Source of the DNA: Bacillota bacterium
GTDB taxonomy: Bacteria > Bacillota > Clostridia > Acetivibrionales > DSM-1351
Direction of reading: 5' to 3'
DNA: 12,646 nt
NCBI GenBank assembly: GCA_023391425.1
Contig: JAEWAX010000061.1
Location: 1-12,646 of the forward strand
This document shows positions 1 to 5,866 of this stretch, piece after piece (position 1 is the first letter of the stretch; every line of letters begins with the position of its first letter). The notes under the pieces were generated by a model. The model had not been told where the DNA came from. It worked only from the letters and a program-made list of their open reading frames with translations, and did not search any database. Position numbers and translations under genes: made by a program.

Positions 1-125
1 GACAAAAACAAAAAGCCCCAAACCGTATACATACAAGCGATTAAGGGCAATTTTTATCTCATTTTACTGCAGAACTTAGATTATATCAATAAATTGAGAT
101 AATTATCAATGTGAATGTTTATTAT

Positions 126-274
126 AACGCCTCAATTCAAAATTAAATTTTTCGGTTGTAGAAAAATTTAATTTCATTAGCGGCGTTTCAACGAGGCGGG
201 AGATATGCTCGCCGCCTGAAAACCGAAGCGGTACCCGCCACCTATAATAGGTGGGGGATATCTATTGCCTCGTT
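126..274. ncRNA. Candidate structured RNA (orphan, GC-rich folded island)
   Basis: A GC-rich island (about 56% G+C over 181-274 by hand count) sits in AT-rich DNA and is packed with complementary segments. Seen directly: AATTAAATTTTTC (141-153) pairs perfectly over 13 bp with 161-173 across a 7-nt loop. AACGCC (126-131) pairs with GGCGTT (182-187). AACGAGGC (190-197) pairs with GCCTCGTT (267-274). AGATAT (201-206) pairs with ATATCT (258-263), stacking inside the previous stem. CCGC (212-215) pairs with GCGG (228-231). CCACCTA (239-245) pairs with TAGGTGG (248-254). Together these give a multi-branched fold of about 150 nt. No ORF explains it and no poly-T terminator follows on either strand, so the strand is undecided. 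It may belong to a known clostridial orphan class of similar size, such as the raiA motif, but I cannot confirm that. The flanks (1-125 and 275-320) show no gene. Confidence 0.55.
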
Positions 275-320
275 ATAAATACAATAATTCGATAATAATA
301 TAACAAAATTAAAATTCCTG

Positions 321-349
321 TTGACAAAGGAAATTTCTGAGGTATTCTA
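321..349 (+). promoter_or_regulatory. Possible sigma-A promoter before the ATPase remnant
   Basis: TTGACA (321-326) is followed after exactly 17 bases by TATTCT (344-349), a perfect -35 and a 4/6 -10 box. It would transcribe the ATPase remnant and perhaps the hydrolase gene at 718. It could be a chance match in AT-rich DNA. Confidence 0.35.
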
Positions 350-360
350 ATCATGTGAAC

Positions 361-604
361 GAAGGTTGCTTTATTAATCCTCATAAAGATTGCTACAGAA
401 ATAGCCATTTCAAGAAAAACACTTTGAATTGTAAGACAAAACATTGTTTTTGCACTTGGAATTAAAGCAGTTGTACTTATTATGAGTGCCTTTGGAGTCG
501 CAAATATGTGGGAAGCCGTTTTTGCAGATGTTGGTGTATCAGTAATCGCCATATTGAACTCAGCTAGGGCATTGAATGTGAAAAAGCTACAATACACATT
601 TTAG
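361..604 (+). pseudogene. C-terminal remnant of a P1B-type heavy-metal ATPase (CadA/ZntA-like)
   Basis: Read in the plus frame, codons 428-604 give IVRQNIVFALGIK, then a hydrophobic stretch, then ANMWEAVFADVGVSVIAILN and a TAG stop. This is the very conserved last transmembrane region of cadmium/zinc/copper-exporting P1B ATPases. Upstream, the expected NPHKIAT segment and ISRKTL segment are present, but a TGA (425-427) replaces the arginine codon normally found between RKTL and IV. One extra base near 388 shifts the frame between NPHK and IAT. Everything before about 361 (metal-binding, phosphorylation and ATP-binding domains) is missing. The fragment is therefore non-functional: truncated, frameshifted and stop-interrupted. 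A 111-codon open frame on the opposite strand here is only its shadow. No partner metal-resistance gene or mobile element is visible nearby. Confidence 0.85.
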
Positions 605-717
605 TATGGGGGGTTTACTCCCGACTCTTAACAATTTTTATAGATTCCTTATGAAAATATAACTAAGCACTACAAAAAAAGTTGAAAATTTTAAATAGAA
701 GGTGCACATTAAATAAA

Positions 718-1317
718 ATGACGAACTCTGATTCAAACTCTAATTCTTTAATAATTGTACTGCATGAAATATATGGGGTAAACAGACATATAAAAACCAT
801 TGCGCAAAATTTTTCTGCAACTGGCTATGATGTTGTTTGTCCCAATTTTCTAGGCTTGAGTAAGCCCTTTAAGTACACACAGCAAGAAGCAGCATATCAA
901 CATTTTGTGTTAAACGTTGGCTTTGAAAGAGCAGCTAATCAAATTACAAAACTTGTAGCAGAAGCTAGAGAAAAATACAAACATATATTTATTTTGGGTT
1001 ATAGCGTAGGTGCAACCATCGGGTGGTTATGCAGCGAGCAAAGCAATATGTGTGATGGAGTAATCGGTTACTATGGCTCGCGAATTAGAGACTATATGGA
1101 GGTTGCACCTAAGTGTCCAGTTTTGCTACTTTTCCCAACACAAGAGAAATCCTTTGATGTAAATGCCTTTGTTAGCTCATTCAAAAAAGCAAATGTAGAT
1201 GTACATATGCTAATTGGAGAGCATGGATTTGCCGATCCTTTTTCGCAAAACTACTGTGAGAGTTCGTTTCAAGAAGCAAATAGGTTAGTACATAACTTTT
1301 TGCTGAATAAGAAATAA
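718..1317 (+). CDS. Dienelactone-hydrolase-family alpha/beta hydrolase
   Basis: This 199-residue cytoplasmic protein matches the dienelactone hydrolase (DLH) branch of the alpha/beta hydrolases. Near the N-terminus is a strand followed by LHEIYGVN, the usual DLH oxyanion region. The nucleophile elbow is GYSVGA with Ser96, where classical DLH has Cys. Asp147 and His169 (in GEHGF) are the likely other triad members. The length is slightly below the usual 220-250. The substrate cannot be read from sequence; esters or lactones are expected from the family. The frame stays open upstream to a TTG at 682, but that codon has no ribosome site. The ATG at 718 has AAGGTG 13 bases upstream, rather far, so the start is only probable. 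The gene converges on the small membrane-protein gene at 1345, with 27 bases between and no clear terminator. Confidence 0.85.
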   Translation: MTNSDSNSNSLIIVLHEIYGVNRHIKTIAQNFSATGYDVVCPNFLGLSKPFKYTQQEAAYQHFVLNVGFERAANQITKLVAEAREKYKHIFILGYSVGATIGWLCSEQSNMCDGVIGYYGSRIRDYMEVAPKCPVLLLFPTQEKSFDVNAFVSSFKKANVDVHMLIGEHGFADPFSQNYCESSFQEANRLVHNFLLNKK

Positions 1318-1344
1318 CTCAATCCCTTATCCCTTATTATATCG

Positions 1345-1671
1345 TTATTTCTTATCCACCTCGGCCCATTTACCATACTTTAAAATAAGCCTATCCGTTA
1401 TATGAATAATCCAAATGAGCAAAAGGAATACAAGGAACGAAACTAAAATGTTACTTCCCAGAAACTCTATATGAACAGACATTGAAACGCTAAAAGCAAC
1501 TATAAAACCCACTAAATCTACAAACCAATAAATAATGCGCCAAGGTAAACTTAACTGTATTCTGCAACCGCAATTATCACATGGTAGACTGCGAAAAAAC
1601 GGTTGAGGCCTTCTGAATGAATAGCCTACGATATACTTGTGTTTGCATGGCAACTTATTATTTTCTTTCAT
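1345..1671 (-). CDS. Small membrane protein with N-terminal zinc-ribbon-like cysteine cluster
   Basis: I do not recognise this 108-residue protein. Its N-terminal 40 residues are cytoplasm-like and carry Cys9-Lys-His11 and then Cys31-Asp-Asn-Cys34-Gly-Cys36, a spacing that suggests a zinc ribbon. Two hydrophobic segments follow at about 45-68 and 73-95, then a short charged tail, so it should be a two-span membrane protein with its metal site on one face. The start chosen is the ATG at 1671: GAGGAGTGA lies 7 bases upstream. A longer frame from 1689 would place that ribosome site inside the gene. It is a single gene, convergent with the hydrolase on its left. A TATAAT on the minus strand at 1694-1699 could be its -10 box but leaves a very short leader. 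The function is unknown; a metal-dependent or redox role is only a guess. Confidence 0.7.
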   Translation of the reverse strand: MKENNKLPCKHKYIVGYSFRRPQPFFRSLPCDNCGCRIQLSLPWRIIYWFVDLVGFIVAFSVSMSVHIEFLGSNILVSFLVFLLLIWIIHITDRLILKYGKWAEVDKK

Positions 1672-2056
1672 AATCGTATCACTCCTCATTCTAATTATAT
1701 ATTTACTTAACTATTTTAACTGTTATACAATAATACTGTGAACAATTCCACATATAGTCAATCTATCAACAAATAGACAATACTATTACAGTTATCACAA
1801 GAATGTTCTAAACTAATTATATCAATTAATTCATTATTCTACCAAACTATTTTAGCAGAGTCAGTAATTTGTCCTATATCATTACATAATTTCTTTTTGT
1901 TTTAGTGAGGGATTTTTAAACAAATAACGACTATCATATTGTGGCCACATATACAGTATGGAAGGAGCTATTTTTATGTTGTGTAAACATGCTATAGAAT
2001 AATTAAGTAGTATAATTAAACTATGTATCCAGTATCTGGCTGAAGGAGGTTAAAAC
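1672..2056. other. Intergenic region with palindrome and an 8-codon minigene
   Basis: This 385-bp spacer holds no ordinary gene. It contains an imperfect dyad at 1754-1786 (ATAGT..TCTAT..ATAGA..ACTAT) and a perfect 10-bp palindrome TGTGGCCACA (1940-1949). It also contains a strong ribosome site AAGGAG (1962-1967) placed 8 bases before an ATG that opens only MLCKHAIE and stops (1976-2002). The palindrome and minigene lie just upstream of the likely promoter of the sigma-factor operon and may be regulatory, or a relic of a lost gene. Confidence 0.4.
2011..2016 (+). promoter_or_regulatory. Possible -10 box of the lipoprotein/sigma operon
   Basis: A perfect TATAAT lies 41 bases before the TTG start at 2057. 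No good housekeeping -35 stands 16-18 bases upstream. TGTAAAC at 1982-1988 resembles an ECF-type -35 box, which would fit autoregulation by the operon's own sigma factor, but the match is weak. Confidence 0.35.
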
Positions 2057-2461
2057 TTGAAAAAACTTATAAGTATTTCTATGGCTTTAATATTATGCAT
2101 TTCTTGCATATTTGCACTCGTTGGTTGTGAAAGCAGCACCGTATCAAAAATTGTAATTTCAAATGAGCAGTTTACTGATAAGGCTTCCCTTGAAAAAGCT
2201 AAACAGCCAACAGAATTACCAAAAGATACAGATGTTTATGCCAGTATTTATTTCGTTGAATCGCCAAAGGGTATGAAATATACTGCAATCTGGTCTGACG
2301 ATGGTAAAGTGATTAAAAGTGAAGAAAAAGAAATGGGCAAAAATCAGCATGGTGTAATTGTTTATACCCTGGAAGCTGATAAAGTAAAAGAAGGAACTTT
2401 AAAACTAGAAATTAAATACAAGGATAATGTTGCAACAGAATGTGAAATCACCATAAAATGA
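2057..2461 (+). CDS. Secreted lipoprotein, first gene of the ECF sigma operon
   Basis: This 134-residue protein begins with MKKL, a hydrophobic stretch and the lipobox LVGC (Cys24), so it should be lipid-anchored on the outer face of the cytoplasmic membrane. The mature part, about 110 residues, has alternating beta-strand-like segments (ASIYFVES, MKYTAIWS, HGVIVYTLE, TLKLEIKYK), consistent with a small beta-sandwich domain. No catalytic motif is visible. The start is TTG, chosen because GAAGGAGG stands 7 bases upstream and the signal peptide begins there. The TGA stop lies in AAAATGAGG just ahead of the sigma-factor gene, and part of that sequence serves as the next ribosome site, so the two are probably translated together. 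A sensor or ligand-binding role for the sigma system is inferred from the operon only. Confidence 0.8.
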   Translation: MKKLISISMALILCISCIFALVGCESSTVSKIVISNEQFTDKASLEKAKQPTELPKDTDVYASIYFVESPKGMKYTAIWSDDGKVIKSEEKEMGKNQHGVIVYTLEADKVKEGTLKLEIKYKDNVATECEITIK

Positions 2462-2469
2462 GGTCTCAA

Positions 2470-3018
2470 ATGAGTGAAAGCGATAAAGAGCATCGATTTA
2501 CTAAAACATATAATGACTATATAGATGAAATATATAAATACGTGTTTATGAGGACTGGTCTTGAGCCTCAGATAGCTGAGGATATAACTCAAGATATATT
2601 TCTAGAAGTTTTTAAGGGCTTTGATAAATTCAAAGGGCTGTGTTCAAAGCGTACATGGGTGTTCAAAATAGCTCGAAACAAAGTGTACGATTACTATAGA
2701 AAGCAGTATAAGCAGAGTATAGAATCAATTAGTATCGAAGCGGAAAGCACTGAACAATTCTCCAATCCTTTACAGAATGTTGACATATTAATAGAAAAAT
2801 CCTGTAATAGCAAATATGTTAAAGACTGCCTGAATAAGCTACCACAGCATTACAAATTAACTCTGCTGCTCAAATATGTAGATGGAAGAAGTGTTAATGA
2901 GATTGCTTCCATCCTTGACAAGTCAAATAAAGCCATTGATAACATTTTACAGCGTGCAAAGCTGATGTTTATTAAAGAATATCAGGCTATACAAGAAAAG
3001 GATCAACGGTTTTATTAG
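2470..3018 (+). CDS. ECF-type RNA polymerase sigma factor (sigma-70 family)
   Basis: This 182-residue protein has the two-domain layout of extracytoplasmic-function sigma factors. Region 2 covers about residues 16-79: the core-binding helix contains AEDITQDIFLEVFKGFDKFK, followed by the -10 recognition helix TWVFKIARNKVYDYYRKQ. A variable linker follows, then region 4 at about 120-171: LNKLP, LLLKYVDGRSVNEIA and a helix-turn-helix ending NILQRAKL, which reads the -35 box. There is no C-terminal extension. The ATG at 2470 is preferred because GAGGT stands about 5 bases upstream. An ATG at 2458, overlapping the lipoprotein stop as ATGA, would add four residues and cannot be excluded. It directs RNA polymerase to a small regulon, probably including its own operon. 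The likely controller is the membrane protein encoded next. Confidence 0.92.
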   Translation: MSESDKEHRFTKTYNDYIDEIYKYVFMRTGLEPQIAEDITQDIFLEVFKGFDKFKGLCSKRTWVFKIARNKVYDYYRKQYKQSIESISIEAESTEQFSNPLQNVDILIEKSCNSKYVKDCLNKLPQHYKLTLLLKYVDGRSVNEIASILDKSNKAIDNILQRAKLMFIKEYQAIQEKDQRFY

Positions 3019-3095
3019 GAGATTCCCGTTCTCTTAATGTATCACGGCATTTAAGATTTAGTGCATTTTATATTTGCAGGCTAATGGAGGTAAGT

Positions 3096-3392
3096 ATGAA
3101 AAATAATACAGATAAATTTTTTAAAAAATCCTTTGAATCACTAAACGAGATTTCAAACCCTACTCAAGAACAAAAACAAGACATGCTAAATAAGGTGTTG
3201 TTTGAGACTAATATTCAAGCTAATATTCATTCTAGTAACCAAAAAATTTATAAAAGGTCCATATTTAAAAATATGGTTTTTGTCTATCCATGGCGATTTG
3301 CATTAGCAGCCTCTACTATCCAAGCAATTGCATTAACTGCTATATTTGGCACTAAGTATACAAATTTAGTTTTTCAATTATTAGGAAGGTGA
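3096..3392 (+). CDS. Small single-span membrane protein, probable anti-sigma factor
   Basis: This 98-residue protein has a charged N-terminal part of about 60 residues (KFFKKSFESLNEI, NPTQEQKQDMLNKVL), one hydrophobic segment at about 65-85 starting VYPWRFALAA, and a short tail. It lacks the HxxxCxxC zinc motif of classic ZAS anti-sigma domains, and no family is recognised with certainty. Its place directly after the ECF sigma gene, its single membrane span and its soluble acidic/basic N-terminus fit an anti-sigma factor that holds the sigma factor at the membrane. The start is the ATG at 3096, because GGAGGT lies 5 bases upstream. An in-frame ATG at 3084 sits before that ribosome site and is rejected. 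It is 77 bases after the sigma stop and 4 bases before the next gene. Confidence 0.75.
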   Translation: MKNNTDKFFKKSFESLNEISNPTQEQKQDMLNKVLFETNIQANIHSSNQKIYKRSIFKNMVFVYPWRFALAASTIQAIALTAIFGTKYTNLVFQLLGR

Positions 3393-3396
3393 TTAT

Positions 3397-3966
3397 ATGC
3401 GTTTATTTATAAAAGCTTTAAATAACCCTGCTGAGGCTTTTAAAAAGCAGAATAGCAAATTACCCTGGGTACTTGTAATAATAACAATACTGATTGTAAC
3501 TGTATTTGACCCAATAGTAAACTATTTAGCAAACGGTTCAGACTATGAGGTGTCAATTAATCTAGTCAACATACTTTGGCTTTCAGTATTGGGGTGCATA
3601 ACATATTTAACTATTTGCCTTGTGCTATGGCTAGTTTGTAAAGTATTTGGGAGCAAAACTCCCTTCTCATCATATTTTAAGTCATGGGGAATTTCCTATA
3701 TACCTACATTCATTTGTGCTATATTTTTAGCACTATCCGAGACTTTTTTCTATGTTTTTTGGAATAACTCTCTATTAGGAATGCTATTAAATATCGTATT
3801 GGTGGCAATTTTAATATGGAAATGTATTTTATACATCATATTTCTGCGTGAAGTTGCACGGTTAAAAGGAAAGAAAATGATTGGTGCCTTCATTGTTTGT
3901 AGTTTATTTATTCTTGTGCTTGCATTTGCAAATATGTATATTGGGCTCAAGACACCTATTTTATAG
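3397..3966 (+). CDS. Yip1-like five-span integral membrane protein
   Basis: This 189-residue protein starts with a short amphipathic segment (RLFIKALNNPAEAFKK) and then has five hydrophobic spans at about 22-44, 57-83, 97-122, 126-152 and 161-182. The N-terminal NPAEAFK motif followed by a proline-containing first span, and the five-span topology, are typical of the bacterial Yip1 domain group. No enzyme motif is visible. It begins 4 bases after the upstream stop with ribosome site GGAAGGTGAT, so it belongs to the same transcript and is probably translationally linked. In Firmicutes such proteins often sit beside ECF sigma or transporter genes, but their biochemical role is poorly known. Here it may help sense membrane state or stabilise the anti-sigma protein; that is inference. 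It is the last gene before the hairpin terminator. Confidence 0.75.
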   Translation: MRLFIKALNNPAEAFKKQNSKLPWVLVIITILIVTVFDPIVNYLANGSDYEVSINLVNILWLSVLGCITYLTICLVLWLVCKVFGSKTPFSSYFKSWGISYIPTFICAIFLALSETFFYVFWNNSLLGMLLNIVLVAILIWKCILYIIFLREVARLKGKKMIGAFIVCSLFILVLAFANMYIGLKTPIL

Positions 3967-4040
3967 TAAATCATTAGGACATTTGGATAACTAGCATAAG
4001 TTTCCTTGGAGCTATATCTAGCTTTTGACTATACAAAAAA

Positions 4041-4083
4041 TTACACCCCAAGTTTGCGTATTTCTCACAAACTTGGGGTGTAA
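4041..4083. terminator. Strong bidirectional intrinsic terminator
   Basis: TTACACCCCAAGTTTG (4041-4056) pairs perfectly over 16 bp with 4068-4083 across an 11-base loop. On the minus strand the stem is followed by TTTTTTG, an excellent U-tract for putP. On the plus strand it is followed by ACCTATTTTTATT, a weaker one for the sigma operon. It separates two convergent transcripts. Confidence 0.93.
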
Positions 4084-4153
4084 ACCTATTTTTATTAAGT
4101 TAGCTTTATTAACTATATAGCTGTTATAAATGGCTGTATTAGACACATATCTT

Positions 4154-5719
4154 CTAACATTTAAATGTCTTTGCTAAATCAAATTCCTTCTGTATCTCTT
4201 GTGATGGCTTTTCTGACAAGAGCGATACTACAATTATTGCTATACATGATATTACAAATGCTGGGAATAACTCATATATTCCGAAGATACCACCAACTGG
4301 TCTAATAATTAGCTTCCAGATAAACACCATTCCACCACCAGCTAGCATACCTGCTATAGCTCCTGACCTTGTGCATCTCTTCCAGAATAGCGAAAATAAC
4401 ATTATAGGACCAAAGGTCGCTCCAAAACCTGCCCATGCAAATGACACAACTTTAAAAATAATACTATTTTCATCTAGAGCAATAATCACTCCAAATACTG
4501 CAATCAATATTAATGTAATACGTGAAACTAACATAACCTGTTTGTCCGTAGCTTCCTTTTTCATAATTCCTTGGAAAATGTTCTTTGAAAATGCAGAAGC
4601 CGCAATAAGTAAATATGAATCAGATGAACTTATTGTTGCTGCAAGAATACCTGCCATAGCAATTCCTGCTAGTAAAGGAGGTAGTAGATTTGAAGACATT
4701 ACAATAAATACGTTCTCCGCTTTACCAGATGTAAGTAATTCGCTAGGATATCGGACTCTACCTATTAGTCCAATAGCTACTGCAGCTGTAAGTGAAATAA
4801 TACACCAAACAGTTGCAATTCTTCTTGATTTAACTAGTTCAGAGGATTTTCTTATAGCCATAAATCTCAATAAAACCTGAGGCATTCCAAAATATCCAAG
4901 CCCCCAGGAAAGAGTTGAAATTATTGTTAATAATCCATATTTTCCTGCTTCACCAAACAATGGCTTACCTGCTGCACTTAATTGCTGTACCTTATCAGCA
5001 TTAACCTCAGGCTGTGCGATTCCAAAGAAATCAAAGAAGCCAGGTATTTGCTTTATATTGTCATAAACTGCAGATACTCCACCTGCAGCATTTATACCTA
5101 CTACAAGAATAGTTCCTAAAGCTAAAATCATTACAATGGCCTGCATAAAGTCCGAAACGCTTTCAGCCAAGAAACCGCCTAAGAAGGTATATAATACTAC
5201 AAAGACAGCTCCAGCTATCATCATATACTGATATTTTATACCGAATAAAGTACTAAAAAGCTTTCCACAGGTAACGAAACAGCTTGCAGCGTATACAGTG
5301 AAAAACACCAAAATGAATAGCGCAGCTATTGTCATTATTACCTTTTTGTTTTCTTTAAATCTGTTACTGAAATAGTCTGGAATTGTTATTGAATCTCCAG
5401 CTATAGTTGAATAACTACGAAGTCTCTTTGCAACAATTAACCAGTTTATGTAAGTTCCAGCCGCAAGACCAATAGCTGTCCATATTGAATCACTTAGACC
5501 GCACCAATATGCAACACCTGGCAAACCCATCAATAGCCATCCGCTCATATCAGAGGCTTCTGCACTCATAGCTGCAACCCAAGGACCTAATCCCCTGCCG
5601 CCTATAAAATAATTTTCGCTGCTCTCATTAGCACGTTTTGCAAAGTAAGCTCCTATGCCAATAACTAAAGCCATATAAGAACACATGGCAATTAATATTT
5701 TGGTAGTTTCCCCACTCAT
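4154..5719 (-). CDS. putP: Sodium/proline symporter (SSS family)
   Basis: This 521-residue membrane protein of the sodium:solute symporter family imports L-proline with Na+. About 13 transmembrane helices are expected, with the LeuT fold. Visible signatures: the first-helix region and SENYFIGGRGLGPW; the PutP motif AEASDMSGWLLMGLPG, with Asp57 equivalent to the essential Asp55 of E. coli PutP; GMPQVLLRFMAI at about 278-289; and ILAATISSSDSYLL, where Ser364 and Ser365 occupy the Na+-site positions of E. coli Ser340/Thr341. The length is close to the usual 490-520. The ATG at 5719 has GGGAGG about 8 bases upstream. It is transcribed alone: an extended -10 promoter lies just upstream and the strong hairpin at 4041-4083 is downstream. 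No putA or proline catabolic gene is nearby, which suggests use as a compatible solute or nitrogen source. A related SSS substrate is possible. Confidence 0.92.
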   Translation of the reverse strand: MSGETTKILIAMCSYMALVIGIGAYFAKRANESSENYFIGGRGLGPWVAAMSAEASDMSGWLLMGLPGVAYWCGLSDSIWTAIGLAAGTYINWLIVAKRLRSYSTIAGDSITIPDYFSNRFKENKKVIMTIAALFILVFFTVYAASCFVTCGKLFSTLFGIKYQYMMIAGAVFVVLYTFLGGFLAESVSDFMQAIVMILALGTILVVGINAAGGVSAVYDNIKQIPGFFDFFGIAQPEVNADKVQQLSAAGKPLFGEAGKYGLLTIISTLSWGLGYFGMPQVLLRFMAIRKSSELVKSRRIATVWCIISLTAAVAIGLIGRVRYPSELLTSGKAENVFIVMSSNLLPPLLAGIAMAGILAATISSSDSYLLIAASAFSKNIFQGIMKKEATDKQVMLVSRITLILIAVFGVIIALDENSIIFKVVSFAWAGFGATFGPIMLFSLFWKRCTRSGAIAGMLAGGGMVFIWKLIIRPVGGIFGIYELFPAFVISCIAIIVVSLLSEKPSQEIQKEFDLAKTFKC

Positions 5720-5755
5720 CTCTTTTCCTCCCTTAAAAATTTTAACAATAGGAGT

Positions 5756-5764
5756 ATTATATCA
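5756..5764 (-). promoter_or_regulatory. Extended -10 promoter of putP
   Basis: On the minus strand the sequence reads TGATATAAT, a perfect extended -10 (TGnTATAAT), about 40 bases before the putP start. The -35 position (TATGAA) is poor, as is common when an extended -10 is present. Confidence 0.6.
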
Positions 5765-5866
5765 AAATAGTTTGGGAATTCATACGAATTAAATTTACTC
5801 TGATAATAATTTAGTGCGGTAAAGAATATTGTTTATTTAAGTTATAGAAACAGTATGAAAAGTCAG

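Noticed and set aside
95..108. Fur-box-like TGAGATAATTATCA
   Set aside because: Half-site spacing does not fit the 7-1-7 pattern, and no iron gene follows; AT-rich DNA gives such matches often.
228..256. T-box-like string on the minus strand (GGTGGCGGGTACCGC)
   Set aside because: The conserved T-box core GTGGnACCGC is not contiguous, no specifier stem or terminator was found, and no aminoacyl-tRNA synthetase or amino-acid gene follows.
262..597. 111-codon open frame on the minus strand
   Set aside because: It is antisense to the recognisable P1B ATPase C-terminus, has no ribosome site of note and no family resemblance.
2362..2592. 76-codon minus-strand frame
   Set aside because: Shadow of the lipoprotein and sigma-factor genes, which are both clearly coding.
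3750..3974. 74-codon minus-strand frame
   Set aside because: Shadow of the Yip1-like gene.
4371..4880. 169-codon plus-strand frame
   Set aside because: Antisense to putP; open only because of the codon composition of that gene.
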